NCBI RefSeq assembly: GCF_022179445.1
Contig: NZ_BPQU01000031.1
Coordinates: 1-59,623 of the forward strand
DNA: 59,623 bases
DNA from: Methylobacterium mesophilicum
Lineage (GTDB): Bacteria; Pseudomonadota; Alphaproteobacteria; Rhizobiales; Beijerinckiaceae
Direction of reading: 5' to 3'
The position numbers were made by a program, and so were the translations under genes. Every line of letters starts with the position of its first letter. The stretch's first letter is position 1. Shown piece after piece: positions 1-9,017 of the stretch. The notes under the pieces were generated by a model. That model made no database searches and was not told the origin of the DNA. It worked only from the letters and a program-made list of their open reading frames with translations.

Positions 1-1
1 C

Positions 2-40
2 GCCGCCGGATACGAGGACGACTTGGCCGTCGCTACATAA
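2..40 (+). CDS. 3' end of a CDS entering from the left edge (unidentified)
   Basis: The first bases read as an open frame (AAGYEDDLAVAT, then TAA at 38-40) with typical high-GC codon usage. It could be the last 12 codons of an upstream gene. Nothing about function can be said from this length, and a chance open frame cannot be excluded. Confidence 0.3.
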   Translation, partial: AAGYEDDLAVAT

Positions 41-139
41 GTGGGAACAGCTCTAGTCCCGTGTTTCGCTCAGTTTTTGCAGCGTAAAGGACCGAGCGCC
101 GGTGAGGTTGTTCACCTCTCGCGCGCGAGACTGCGCGCC

Positions 140-916
140 ATGCCGTCAATGCGCCTCTTCTTCTTCGCCCTTGTTGCCGTGCTGGGCTTGCCGGTCGATC
201 GCGCCGCGCTCGGCGAAGCATTCCGGTCTCCCACTACGGGAGAGGTCCGCTTCATTTACCTCGTGCCAAGCGATCGCTCGATCTCGTCGATCTATCCCAG
301 CCGCATCGCCGAAGCGGCGCACCATTTCCAATCGTGGCTGGGCAAGAAGCTCGAGGGTCGCACGGTCCGTCTGGGTCATCCGGCGGTGAGGATCCTGCGT
401 TCCGATAAGCCGGCCCGGTGGTTCAGCGCGGTCGATCAATACCGCGGGTTCGACGCCTTCTATCGCAACGCGCTCGATGAGCTGACGCGTCTGGGAGCTG
501 CCAAGCTGAACGATCCGGAGGCACGATACGTCGTCTACGTCGACGCTGATCACGCCTGCGGGCAATCGGGAGCCGGCGGCAACGGACTCGCGGTCGTGTC
601 CGCCAATGATCTCAGGGGGATCAGCGGGGAAGCCATCGTACCCGCCTGCGAGAAGGCCAACGGTGCCGAGATCGCAGGACGATGCCGCTGGATCGGCGGA
701 ATGGGGCACGAACTGTTGCACACGCTTGGCTTGAGGCATCCGGATCGTTCACCCGCATGTCAAACGAGCCAATGCCGCTCCGAGGCCCTAATGATGCAGG
801 GCTATATCACCTACCCGAATGCCGTTCTTCTCGATGAGGAAACCGCCTCGCTACAGCGCTCGCCATTCATCCAGGCCGGTCAGATCAACAGATTGGCCGA
901 GTGCAGTGGCCCGTGA
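140..916 (+). CDS. Secreted zinc metalloprotease-like protein (HExxHxxGxxH)
   Basis: A 258-residue protein. The start at 140 is chosen because a hydrophobic signal-peptide-like stretch (MRLFFFALVAVLGLP) follows at once; an in-frame ATG at 41 would add 33 unlikely residues, and ATG 149 is also possible. Residues about 190-200 are HELLHTLGLRH, the extended zinc signature of metzincin-type proteases. Several cysteines (DHACG, VPACEK, SPACQTSQC, AEC) fit a disulfide-bonded exported protein. The substrate is unknown and I do not recognise the family beyond the zinc motif. It stands alone on the plus strand, convergent with the inositol-phosphatase operon. Confidence 0.75.
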   Translation: MPSMRLFFFALVAVLGLPVDRAALGEAFRSPTTGEVRFIYLVPSDRSISSIYPSRIAEAAHHFQSWLGKKLEGRTVRLGHPAVRILRSDKPARWFSAVDQYRGFDAFYRNALDELTRLGAAKLNDPEARYVVYVDADHACGQSGAGGNGLAVVSANDLRGISGEAIVPACEKANGAEIAGRCRWIGGMGHELLHTLGLRHPDRSPACQTSQCRSEALMMQGYITYPNAVLLDEETASLQRSPFIQAGQINRLAECSGP

Positions 917-984
917 AGGGGCTGGCACCCGAATGCGATCAGGCGTGGATGCCCAACGGCACGACCGACTCACAGGGTAATCCG

Positions 985-1878
985 CTAGGCCTTGCGGATC
1001 GCCCTCGCCAGGTCGGCCGCCTGGTCTCGATCCCGGCAGACCAGCCAGAGGTCGTCGTGGGCCGACAGCTCCGCATCGAACAGGTCGATGAAGGCGGCGG
1101 GCGGGGGAGCGAGGTCGGGCCAGTGATAGAGGCGAAAGCCCAGCGCCTCGAACAGGGGCAGGATCGGCGCTAGATCCCAGAGCATGCTGTTGACGACCGT
1201 CGCGTCGAGCCGCCCGGTGGCCAGGAGCGCCGCGTCCGAGATCGACCCGCCCTCGCTCCAGGGGAACCAGGCCCGCCCGTAATCCAGGGTGAAGCGCTGG
1301 GCCGCGACGGCGAGCCAGCCGACATGGCCGGTCCGGCGGGGTGAGGGGGCCAACGGCCGCAGCGCCTCCGTCCGGCGCCCGCACCGGGTCGGCGCCCAGA
1401 ATGCCCGGCCCTCGGAGACGGCCAACAGGATGCCCGCGGCGGTCTCCGCATTCTCCGTGCGGGCGGGGCCGGAGCGGTCCTCGTTCCAGGCCGGCAGGTT
1501 CATCACGCCGGCGCGGGGCCAGCCCGACCGGCAGGCCGCCACCATCACGCCCCAGCCCGACAGGCCGCCCGCGAACGGCCGTGTGCCGTCGATCGGGTCG
1601 CCCACGAAGGTCCAGGCGTCGCGCGCCAGCATCGCCTTGGCGGCCGCGTGGCCAAGCTCGTCGGCCGTCTCCTCCTCGATCAGGTCGGGGCCGAAGCGCG
1701 CGTGCAGCAGGCGGCTGACCGCGAGATCCGCCTCGGTCAGAGCCTGGCCGAGGTCCGGCCCCTTGTTGGTCATCGCCAGGCCCTCCGCGCGCATCGCGAG
1801 CGCCAGCGGCGCGGCCTCCTCGGTGAAGGCGAGCATTGCGGCGAGGACATCGCCGACCGGGGCGTCGGGTGCGATCAT
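985..1878 (-). CDS. Inositol monophosphatase family protein
   Basis: A 297-residue protein of the Mg2+-dependent IMPase/FBPase/CysQ superfamily, which removes phosphate from inositol phosphates, 3'-phosphoadenosine compounds or histidinol phosphate. Visible signatures are the acidic EEET segment, DPIDGT (metal-binding Asp residues) and a late WDLAP motif corresponding to the family's W-D-x-A site. The start at 1878 overlaps the stop of the upstream Nudix gene as ATGA, so the two are translationally coupled. It is the last gene of a GST-Nudix-IMPase operon. The exact substrate cannot be told. Confidence 0.85.
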   Translation of the reverse strand: MIAPDAPVGDVLAAMLAFTEEAAPLALAMRAEGLAMTNKGPDLGQALTEADLAVSRLLHARFGPDLIEEETADELGHAAAKAMLARDAWTFVGDPIDGTRPFAGGLSGWGVMVAACRSGWPRAGVMNLPAWNEDRSGPARTENAETAAGILLAVSEGRAFWAPTRCGRRTEALRPLAPSPRRTGHVGWLAVAAQRFTLDYGRAWFPWSEGGSISDAALLATGRLDATVVNSMLWDLAPILPLFEALGFRLYHWPDLAPPPAAFIDLFDAELSAHDDLWLVCRDRDQAADLARAIRKA

Positions 1879-2450
1879 GCGGCGAACAACGCGGGCTGGC
1901 GCAGCATCAGCGCCTGGACCAGGACGAGGGTCTTGAGATCGGACAGGCGCCCGGCGCGGACCTGATCCGCCAGGGCGCTGAGGGGTACCTCCAGCACCTC
2001 GACCTGCTCGCCCTCGCCGGGCAACCCGCCTCCCGGGCCGACGCGGTCGGCCTGACGGTAAGGGGCGAGGTAAAGCCACAGGCGCTCGGAGGAGACGCTC
2101 GGCATGCTGTAGGCATGGGTGACGCGCTCGAGCCGCTCGAGCCGCACGCCCGCCTCCTCCATCGCTTCGCGGATCGCGGTCGCCTCCGGCTCGCCGCCGT
2201 CGAGGCCCCCGGCCGGCGCCTCGTCGAGGGCGGGCGGGTCGCCCCAGAAGGCTGGGCCGACCCGGCTCTGCCGGACCAGCAGGGCCACCCGCCGCTCGGG
2301 ATCGTAGGGCAGCACGCAGGCCGCCTCGCCGTGGTCCTCCAGGGCCCGCGGCACCGTGCTGCCGTCGGGCTGGGTCAGCGTGGCGATGCCGAAGGTGTTC
2401 CAGCCCCGGTGGATCACCCGCAGGGGCAGGGCGGTCTGCGAGCCGGTCAT
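1875..2450 (-). CDS. Nudix hydrolase, NudK-like (nucleoside diphosphate sugar / ADP-ribose type)
   Basis: A 191-residue protein with a Nudix box whose core reads GGLDGGEPEATAIREAMEEA, the short-spaced form seen in GDP-mannose hydrolase NudK. The following pattern (an S-x-P loop, a GGG segment, an EVLEVPL segment and a C-terminal DLKTLVLVQ helix) also matches NudK. It probably cleaves a nucleoside-diphosphate sugar or ADP-ribose to a monophosphate. It starts 7 bp after the GST stop and overlaps the IMPase start by four bases. A phosphatase immediately downstream suggests the two act in sequence on a nucleotide-linked metabolite (inference). Confidence 0.85.
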   Translation of the reverse strand: MTGSQTALPLRVIHRGWNTFGIATLTQPDGSTVPRALEDHGEAACVLPYDPERRVALLVRQSRVGPAFWGDPPALDEAPAGGLDGGEPEATAIREAMEEAGVRLERLERVTHAYSMPSVSSERLWLYLAPYRQADRVGPGGGLPGEGEQVEVLEVPLSALADQVRAGRLSDLKTLVLVQALMLRQPALFAA

Positions 2451-2457
2451 GAGCGGG

Positions 2458-3165
2458 TCAGCGCTGGGTGGTGGCGGCGGTCTGGCCGAACATCACCTTC
2501 TTGGCGTCCTCGCTCATGGTCTTGCCGTGGTCGGGGTTCACCTCCGGCGCCCGGGCATAGGCCGCCTGGGTCGCGGGCCGCTCCGCGATGGCTGTGAACC
2601 AGCGCTTCAGGTTGGGATGTGCGTCGAGGTTCTGGCCCTGCTTCTCCCACGGCACGATCCACGGGTAGCAGGCCATGTCGGCGATCGAGTACTCGGAGCC
2701 CGCGACGAAGGCGCGATCGGCCAGCCGCCGGTCGAGCACGCCGTAGAGGCGGTTGGTCTCGTTGACGTAGCGCTTGATCGCGTAGTCGATCTTCTCGGGG
2801 GCGTATTGCGAGAAGTGATGGTTCTGCCCCAGCATCGGCCCGAGCCCGCCCATCTGCCAGAACAGCCATTGCAAGACCTCGGCCCGGCCACGCAAGTCGC
2901 TCGGAATGAAGCGCCCGGCCTTCTCGGCGAGATACAACAGGATCGCACCCGATTCGAACAGCGAAACCGGAGCGCCGCCCCCGGCCGGCTCGTGATCCAC
3001 GATCGCCGGCATGCGGTTGTTCGGGGCGATCTTGAGGAAGTCCGGATTGAATTGTTCGCCCTTGCCGATGTTGATCGCCTTGATCTGGTAAGGAATGCCC
3101 GCCTCTTCGAGGAACATCGTGACCTTGTGGCCGTTCGGCGTCGGCCAATAGTACAGATCGATCAT
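2458..3165 (-). CDS. Glutathione S-transferase (YfcG/Ure2p-like)
   Basis: About 235 residues from the chosen start MIDLYYWPTPNGHKV. The N-terminal thioredoxin fold has the T-P-N active-site segment of YfcG/Ure2p-type GSTs, then the glutathione-binding turn (RMPAIVDHE), FESGAILLYLAEK, and an all-helical C-terminal domain with the N-capping motif YSIADMACYPW. An upstream in-frame ATG at 3237 would add 24 residues and is less likely because homologues start at the beta strand. These proteins act in disulfide reduction or glutathione conjugation in the cytoplasm. It is first in the operon with the Nudix hydrolase and IMPase. Confidence 0.9.
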   Translation of the reverse strand: MIDLYYWPTPNGHKVTMFLEEAGIPYQIKAINIGKGEQFNPDFLKIAPNNRMPAIVDHEPAGGGAPVSLFESGAILLYLAEKAGRFIPSDLRGRAEVLQWLFWQMGGLGPMLGQNHHFSQYAPEKIDYAIKRYVNETNRLYGVLDRRLADRAFVAGSEYSIADMACYPWIVPWEKQGQNLDAHPNLKRWFTAIAERPATQAAYARAPEVNPDHGKTMSEDAKKVMFGQTAATTQR

Positions 3166-3228
3166 CGGATTGTGTCCCGCTGACGCGTCATCCTGGACGG
3201 TGGGTGCCGGCTTTCGGAAGAGATGACG

Positions 3229-3282
3229 CAAAAACAAAGCTCTGGAGCCGCCTCGTGGACCGGGTGTCCGAGAGGAGGCTCC
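3229..3282 (-). terminator. Intrinsic terminator of the lactonase gene
   Basis: An inverted repeat with arms GGAGCC (3244-3249) and GGCTCC (3277-3282), extended inwards by CCTCG/CGAG pairing. On the minus strand it is followed by a T-rich tract (positions 3240 to 3229). It lies between the lactonase stop and the GST start, as expected for a factor-independent terminator. Confidence 0.6.
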
Positions 3283-3352
3283 GAGCCCCCGGCGGTGGGG
3301 AGGTGGGTCTCTGCGGCGGTCCGGTCAAGCATCGTCCGGAGCGATCGCGGCC

Positions 3353-4291
3353 TCATCCGCCGAGGCAGCCCTGGGTCTCCACGTAGAGGGCGTAGAGCGA
3401 CTGGCTCGCCGCCATGAACAGGCGGTTCCGGTGCCGGCCGCCGAAGCACAGGTTGGCGCAGCGCTCCGGCAGGCGGATGCGGCCGATCAGGCGCCCATCC
3501 GGGTTGAACACCATCACGCCGTCCAGCGCGTCCTCGCCCATGCCCCAGCCACACCAGAGATTGCCGTCCTGATCGCAGCGGATCCCGTCCGGCGTGCCGG
3601 GCCCCGCGTCGATCAGCACCCGGCGGTCGCGCAGGGTCCGGCCGCCGACGACGTCGAAGGCGACGATGCGCCGGGTGGGCTCGCCGCGGGATTCCACGAG
3701 GTACAGCCGCGATTCGTCCGGCGCGAAGCACAGGCCGTTCGGCCCGGCGATGGCGTGCGCGACCACCTCGAGGGCGCCGGTTTCCGCATCCAGCCGGTAG
3801 ACGTTCTGGGGCAACTCGGATTCGGCGCGCTCGCCCTCGTAGTAGCTGGCGATCCCGAAGGTCGGATCCGTGAACCAGACCGCGCCTTCGCGCGCGATGA
3901 CGAGGTCGTTCGGTGAGTTGAGGCGCCGGCCCTCGAAGGCGTCGGCCAGAACGGTGAGCGACCCGTCATACTCGGTCCGCACCACCCGGCGGCCGCCATG
4001 CTCGCAGGTCACGAGCCGCCCCTGCCGGTCGCGGGTGTTGCCGTTGGCGAATCCCGACGGCCTGCGGAACGTGCCGACGGCGCCGGTCTCCTCGTCCCAG
4101 CGCAGGATCCGGTTGTTCGGGATATCGCTCCACAGGAGATAGCGCCCATCCCCGAACCAGACCGGCCCCTCGCTCCAGCGGCAGCCGGTGGCGAGGCGCT
4201 CGACCGCCGCGCTGAACACCCGGTAGCGGGCGAACGAGGCGTCGAGGATCTCGACCGCCGGGTCGGGGTAGCACGCGCTCGGCGTCCACAC
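3353..4291 (-). CDS. SMP-30/gluconolactonase family lactonase
   Basis: A 312-residue six-bladed beta-propeller of the SMP-30/gluconolactonase/LRE family. Conserved landmarks are SEGPVW near residue 40 (metal-binding Glu), LNSPNDLV (metal-binding Asn-Asp), FTDPTFG, GPNGLCF and TPDGIRCD (catalytic Asp). These enzymes hydrolyse sugar lactones to acids with a divalent metal. The sequence resembles the gluconolactonase branch. It could serve a sugar oxidation route such as the one begun by the xylose dehydrogenase-like gene at 16.1 kb, but the genes are 12 kb apart and this link is speculative. It has its own terminator downstream. Confidence 0.85.
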   Translation of the reverse strand: MWTPSACYPDPAVEILDASFARYRVFSAAVERLATGCRWSEGPVWFGDGRYLLWSDIPNNRILRWDEETGAVGTFRRPSGFANGNTRDRQGRLVTCEHGGRRVVRTEYDGSLTVLADAFEGRRLNSPNDLVIAREGAVWFTDPTFGIASYYEGERAESELPQNVYRLDAETGALEVVAHAIAGPNGLCFAPDESRLYLVESRGEPTRRIVAFDVVGGRTLRDRRVLIDAGPGTPDGIRCDQDGNLWCGWGMGEDALDGVMVFNPDGRLIGRIRLPERCANLCFGGRHRNRLFMAASQSLYALYVETQGCLGG

Positions 4292-4753
4292 GGGATTGGG
4301 CTCCTGCCGCTGGCGCGCCGATCCGGGCGCAGGGCAACCGCGATACAGGAACGATCGGGCGACGCCAGGGCACAGAGGTGCGCGGAGCGCGGTCCTTCAA
4401 GCGATCGCCAAGTCGGTGCCCCGGATGCGAAGCGGAGGATGGCGGCCGGACGAGATCGTCAGTCGGCGCTTCGCCTCGGCGGGAGCGACGAGGACCAAGA
4501 TCCCCCACCGCCAATCTCCGCGCCGCGTCTCCACCGCCCCCCAATGGAATGCAGTTCGGTTCGTCGGTGCGAGAATCAGCCCTCGCCGTCCCAAGGAAGA
4601 CCGTACGCGCGCCTGAATTGTCTGACAAGTGAGGCGATGCCGTTTGAAGCGGCTTTCGACAGCCGGCCGCGCAATCCCGGCCCACCTGTGGCCCGCTGCC
4701 CCGTTGCGCCCGGACCGGCGAAACGCTACGGATCTGAGCCCGTAACGGGGTGT
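4292..4753. other. Intergenic region between lactonase and tRNA-Pro
   Basis: 462 bp with no convincing gene. Open frames here are antisense or out-of-frame artefacts without recognisable motifs. It should contain the promoters for the lactonase (leftwards) and for tRNA-Pro (rightwards), but no clear -35/-10 pair was seen. Confidence 0.5.
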
Positions 4754-4830
<77 letters not shown>

Positions 4831-4856
4831 TTCGATCAGGAGCTTGTCGAGTTCAG

Positions 4857-5168
4857 ATGCCGAGCGCCCGCATCTTCCGCCCCTCCCGGGACGCCACGCA
4901 GTCGGGCCTGGCCCGCACGAAGCAGTGGATCCTCGAGTTCGACCAGACCAGCCCGCGCGAGATCGATCCGCTGATGGGCTGGAACGGATCGGCCGACATG
5001 ATGCAGCAGGTGCGCCTGGAGTTCGACACGGAGGAGGAGGCGGTGGCCTATGCCAAGCGCGAGGGCATCGCCTACCGGGTCGAGCAGCCGGCCAAGCCGG
5101 TCTTCCGCAAGGGCCTGTCCTACTCGGACAACTTCAAGTTCAACCGCACGGCGCCCTGGACGCACTGA
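4857..5168 (+). CDS. NADH dehydrogenase accessory subunit, NDUFS4-like (ETC complex I conserved region)
   Basis: A 103-residue protein starting MPSARIFRPSRDATQSG, the characteristic N-terminus of the bacterial homologues of the mitochondrial 18-kDa complex I subunit NDUFS4. It ends DNFKFNRTAPWTH, also typical. In alphaproteobacteria this is a supernumerary subunit of the NADH:ubiquinone oxidoreductase peripheral arm. The start at 4857 excludes an in-frame extension that would run back through the tRNA; AGGAG lies at 4838-4842. It lies 26 bp downstream of tRNA-Pro, so it may be co-transcribed with it. Confidence 0.9.
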   Translation: MPSARIFRPSRDATQSGLARTKQWILEFDQTSPREIDPLMGWNGSADMMQQVRLEFDTEEEAVAYAKREGIAYRVEQPAKPVFRKGLSYSDNFKFNRTAPWTH

Positions 5169-5178
5169 TGCGCCCCAG

Positions 5179-5194
5179 CGCGCCCGAGGGCGCG
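5179..5194. terminator. Hairpin between convergent genes
   Basis: A perfect six-base-pair stem CGCGCC/GGCGCG with loop CGAG sits in the 31 bp between the convergent NDUFS4-like and deaminase genes. It has no U-tract, so it is a candidate bidirectional terminator only. Confidence 0.4.
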
Positions 5195-5199
5195 GGCGA

Positions 5200-5658
5200 T
5201 CAGGATCCGCGGCGCGCCCGCCAGGCCGCGTAGGGCGCTTCACCCGCCGGCCGGAGCTGGCTGAGCCGCATCGGCTGTTCGTCCAGGGGGCGGCACAGTT
5301 CCGCGTAGATGCTGGCGCTGCCGGCTCCGTGCTCCTCCGCTTCCTCCGCCGAGAAGGCGAAGTAGCCTTCGCGGAAGCCTGCGAGCCGCATCGCCGCGTG
5401 GCACATCGGGCAGGGGCGCCCGCTCGCGTACATCACGCAATCGGAGAGGTCGCGGCGCGCCAGCACTTGGCTGGCCTCGCGCAGCGCCACCATCTCGGCA
5501 TGCGCGCTCGGGTCGTTGGTGGCGTGCACGGTGTTGGCGGCCCGGACCAGCACGGCGCCGTCGCGCACGATCACCGCGCCGTACGGAGAACCGCCGGCCA
5601 GAACGTTCGCCTCGGCCAGCGCGACCGCCTCGCGGATATAGCTCTCGTGCTCGGACAT
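5200..5658 (-). CDS. Nucleoside/guanine deaminase (cytidine deaminase-like fold)
   Basis: A 152-residue zinc-dependent deaminase. HAE at residues 53-55 supplies the zinc His and proton-shuttling Glu, and PCPMC at 82-86 supplies the two zinc cysteines. The H-A-E spacing, N-terminal helix and length fit the guanine deaminase/TadA-like group better than free cytidine deaminases. It probably deaminates a purine or a modified nucleoside base in the cytoplasm. It lies 51 bp downstream of the radical SAM gene on the same strand, so the two may be co-transcribed. Confidence 0.85.
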   Translation of the reverse strand: MSEHESYIREAVALAEANVLAGGSPYGAVIVRDGAVLVRAANTVHATNDPSAHAEMVALREASQVLARRDLSDCVMYASGRPCPMCHAAMRLAGFREGYFAFSAEEAEEHGAGSASIYAELCRPLDEQPMRLSQLRPAGEAPYAAWRARRGS

Positions 5659-5709
5659 CCCTGCGCCTTTTCCTGAACCCGCGCGCCAACGCGCCGCCGG
5701 GCCCGGAGT

Positions 5710-6777
5710 TCAGAACGCGTAGCGCACGGTGCAGTACGGCAGGGATTCGGCCAGCAGCGCCTTGAACCGGGCGAGCCATCGACCCTTCCAGCCGGTCCGG
5801 TAGCGCAGGTTGGTGCCGCCGCCCTCCGAGACCTTCGCCTCCTGGATGTCCGGCCGCCACAGCAGGTCCTCTGCCTTGGGGTGCCAGCCGAGATTTACCT
5901 CGTGCAACCCCGCATTGTGGGTCAGCATGATGATCTCGCACTTGAGCTGCGCCTTGGCGGCGTCCGACAGCGTGGCGTCGATCTCGGCGAACAGCGCCCG
6001 CCAATCGGCCTCCCAACCCTCGTAGAGGATCACCGGCGAGAAGTTGGCGTGGACCTCGTAGCCGGCGGCCACGAAGTCGTCGATCGCGGCGATCCGCTCG
6101 GGGATCGGCGTCGTGCGCACGTCCACGATCTTGGCGATCCGCGCGGGCATCAGCGAGAACCGGATCCGCGTCTTGCCCTGCGGGTCGTAGGCCAGGAGAT
6201 CGCGGTTGACCGCCTTGGTGGCGAAGGACGCCTTGGCGTTCGGCAGGGTGCGGAACCGCTCGACGAAGGTGCGGACGCCGCTGCTCACCGCCGCGTCCAC
6301 CGACAGGTCGCCGTTCTCGCCGATGTCGTAGATCCAGTATTCCGGGTCGATCGTGTCGGGTTCCGGCAGGGGGCCCTGCCGGTCCGCGTGCCGGGCGATC
6401 GCCGCGCAGGCCTGGTCGATGTTCACGAACAGCGAGATCGGGTTCGAGAAGCCCTTGCGCCGCGGCACGTAGCAATAGGCGCAGGCCATGGCGCAGCCGT
6501 TCGAGGTCGAGGGCGCGATGAAGTGGGCGCTGCGGCCGTTCGGCCGCATGGTCAGGCCTTTCTTCACGCCGAGCACCAGGGTCGAGCGCTTGATCCGGAC
6601 CCAGTCCTCCACCGAGCCCGCGTTGCCGTGGAGCGCCGGGATGTTCCAGTGCGACGGCACGGGTATGCGCTCCGCGTCGGGGAAGCGCGCCAGGATCTCC
6701 CGGCCGATTGGGTAATCGCCCACCGTGGGCTCGTGGTAGATCGTCCGGATGTCGAGGAGGTCGCTGGTGAGGGCCAT
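5710..6777 (-). CDS. Spore photoproduct lyase-like radical SAM protein
   Basis: A 355-residue radical SAM protein. The cluster motif CAMACAYC (CxxxCxxC) falls near residue 95 and is followed by YVPRRKG, the context found in SplB-family proteins. The start at 6777 (MALTSDLLDIRTIYHEP) removes a proline-rich leader encoded by a longer frame beginning at 6885. SplB repairs the 5-thyminyl-5,6-dihydrothymine spore photoproduct in Bacilli. Methylobacterium-type bacteria do not sporulate, so the target here may be another UV lesion or something else. The C-terminal third (GTNLRYRTGWK) lacks an obvious auxiliary cluster. It is divergent from the GGDEF-EAL gene. Confidence 0.85.
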   Translation of the reverse strand: MALTSDLLDIRTIYHEPTVGDYPIGREILARFPDAERIPVPSHWNIPALHGNAGSVEDWVRIKRSTLVLGVKKGLTMRPNGRSAHFIAPSTSNGCAMACAYCYVPRRKGFSNPISLFVNIDQACAAIARHADRQGPLPEPDTIDPEYWIYDIGENGDLSVDAAVSSGVRTFVERFRTLPNAKASFATKAVNRDLLAYDPQGKTRIRFSLMPARIAKIVDVRTTPIPERIAAIDDFVAAGYEVHANFSPVILYEGWEADWRALFAEIDATLSDAAKAQLKCEIIMLTHNAGLHEVNLGWHPKAEDLLWRPDIQEAKVSEGGGTNLRYRTGWKGRWLARFKALLAESLPYCTVRYAF

Positions 6778-6953
6778 GCTGCGTCCGGGGCCCGGCTGCG
6801 GCCCGACCCGCGATATGGCGCGCGGCGGCGGGACCGGAATGGCTTGCGACGTGCGGTCCCAATGGTCCGCGGCGGTCGATTCCATGGACGCGTAATTTCA
6901 ACACTCTCTTACGACTCTTGATTGATTATTGCGTGCCTCTGATTGGATGCGCG

Positions 6954-9017
6954 ATGACGATTCACGACCTGGAGGACGCAGCCCCCGGGACGGCGGTCTC
7001 CGGCGATCCGGCACGGCTGAACGCGCTGGTCCGCCGGGATCAGCTCGAAGCCGTGCGCGGCAGCGTCCTCACCGCGATTCCGGTCAACATGCTGCTCGGG
7101 CTGGCGAGCGTGCTGGTGGCGTTCCAGGGCGGCAACGGCCGCGCCGGGATGGTCTGGTACGCGGCCTCGACCGCGGCCAACCTCGTGCGGATCGGACTGT
7201 GCCGGGCGCCCTGTCCGGGGCTCGCCCTGACGGCCGAGATGCCGCCGGACATGGCCGGGGCCGCCTCGCGCTCGGTGGAGGGACACCTGCGCGCCTGCAC
7301 CGCCGCGGCCCTCCTGTCGGGGCTGGTCTGGGCGTTCCAGCCGCTGCTATGCGCGGGCTACACCTCGGCGCAGACCCTGTTCTACCTCACCATCACCTGC
7401 GGCATCACCGCGGGGGCCGTCACCCACGGGACGGCCTATGCCCGGATCCCGTTCAGCTTCATCGTACTGCCGCTGCTGTCGGTGGCGTTTTGCCTGTTCG
7501 CCGCCGGCGGGTTCGACCGCTGCTGCCTGGCGGCCTGCGTGCTGCTCTATCTCGCCGCCTTGTCCCGCACCGCGTTCCAGAGCGAGGCGGGGTTCCGCGA
7601 GGCGAGCCGGCTGAAGAACGACGCCACCGCGCTCGCCCGATCCCGCGCCGAGGCGCAGGCCAGCGCCACCGCGCTGGTGGAGGAGATGCGCTGGCGCGCG
7701 ACCCACGACGACCTCACCGGCCTGCTCAACCGGGCCGGCTTCATCCAGCAGGCCGAGGACCGCCTCGGGACGCGTTCGGATGCCGGTTCGACCGGCGCGG
7801 TCGGGATCCGGTTCGGCGCCGGCACCGCCTGCCTGCTGCTGCTCGACCTCGACGGCTTCAAGTCGGTCAACGACGTCTACGGACACCAGACCGGAGACCG
7901 GGTGTTGGTCGAAGTCGCGCGGCGGGTGCGCGCCGCCCTGCCGCCGGGCGGACTCGCCGCGCGGCTGGGCGGGGACGAGTTCGCGGTGCTGTACGATCCC
8001 GTCGCGGCGGGCATGCCCTACGCCGATCTCGCCGCCGGCCTGATCGCGGCCGTCGCGCAGCCGTTCGACGGCTTCGACGAGGGGCGGCTCGGGGTCAGCA
8101 TCGGCGTCCACGCCCAACCCGAGCCCGACCTGATGGCGATGCTCAGCTGCGCCGACGAGGCGCTGTACGCCTCGAAGGCCGCGGGCCGGAACCGCTTCCG
8201 GCTGTTCGACGCCGGCCTGCGCGACTGCCTGGAGATGCGGCGCGAGCTGGAGCGCGACCTGTCGCACGCGCTGGTCGAGTGCGCCCTCGAAGTCTGGTTC
8301 CAGCCGATCTACGCCCTGGACGCCCGGACGCTGGTCGGGCTCGAGGCGCTGGTGCGCTGGCACCACCCGCGCCTGGGCTGGATCGCGCCCCCCGACCTGA
8401 TCGCCGCCGCCGGCATGGCCGGCCTGACCGAGTCGCTCCTGCGCTTCATCCTCGATCAGGTCTGCCGGATGATGGAGATCCTGCGGGCCCGGGGCCTCGG
8501 CACCGTCCGGGTGGCGATGAACGTCTCGCCCCGAGAGATGGCGCAGATCCCGGTGGACGAGATCGTGATCGCGCGCCTGGCCGCCCTCGACCTGCCGGCC
8601 GCACTCCTGGAGATCGAGATCACCGAGGAGACCGCCCTCGATCTCGGCGCGGTCCAGGGCAAGCTCCAGGCGCTCTCGCGCGCCGGCATCCGGGTGGCGC
8701 TCGACGATTTCGGCATCGGCTACTCGTCCCTGTCCTCGCTCCGGCAGCTCCGGGCCGACCGGATCAAGATCGACCGCAGCTTCGTCACCGGCCTCAGCAC
8801 CTGCGACGACAAGCGCGGGCTGGTCCTGGCGGTGCTCGGCCTCGGCACCTTGCTCGGGCTGGAGGTCGTGGCCGAGGGGGTCGAGTCGCCGGACGACCTG
8901 CAGATGCTGCAATCGATGGGCTGCCCGTTCCTGCAGGGCTACCATCTCGGGCGGCCGATGCCGGTGCAGAAACTGGAGGCGACCTTGTTCGCCGCCAGCC
9001 GGACTCAGGCGGCCTGA
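6954..9017 (+). CDS. Membrane-bound GGDEF-EAL cyclic-di-GMP enzyme
   Basis: A 687-residue protein. About 220 N-terminal residues contain several hydrophobic segments (sensor/membrane domain), followed by a GGDEF domain with intact GGDEF at residues 339-343 and an EAL domain with EAL at 464-466. The EAL catalytic residues all appear present (N in MNVSP, E in EIEITEE, DD in DDFGIGYSS, K in KIDRSF, E in AEGVES), so it is probably an active phosphodiesterase. The GGDEF site also looks active, without an RxxD inhibitory site upstream. It controls c-di-GMP levels, hence motility or biofilm. ATG 6954 is preferred over a start at 6918. Confidence 0.95.
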   Translation: MTIHDLEDAAPGTAVSGDPARLNALVRRDQLEAVRGSVLTAIPVNMLLGLASVLVAFQGGNGRAGMVWYAASTAANLVRIGLCRAPCPGLALTAEMPPDMAGAASRSVEGHLRACTAAALLSGLVWAFQPLLCAGYTSAQTLFYLTITCGITAGAVTHGTAYARIPFSFIVLPLLSVAFCLFAAGGFDRCCLAACVLLYLAALSRTAFQSEAGFREASRLKNDATALARSRAEAQASATALVEEMRWRATHDDLTGLLNRAGFIQQAEDRLGTRSDAGSTGAVGIRFGAGTACLLLLDLDGFKSVNDVYGHQTGDRVLVEVARRVRAALPPGGLAARLGGDEFAVLYDPVAAGMPYADLAAGLIAAVAQPFDGFDEGRLGVSIGVHAQPEPDLMAMLSCADEALYASKAAGRNRFRLFDAGLRDCLEMRRELERDLSHALVECALEVWFQPIYALDARTLVGLEALVRWHHPRLGWIAPPDLIAAAGMAGLTESLLRFILDQVCRMMEILRARGLGTVRVAMNVSPREMAQIPVDEIVIARLAALDLPAALLEIEITEETALDLGAVQGKLQALSRAGIRVALDDFGIGYSSLSSLRQLRADRIKIDRSFVTGLSTCDDKRGLVLAVLGLGTLLGLEVVAEGVESPDDLQMLQSMGCPFLQGYHLGRPMPVQKLEATLFAASRTQAA

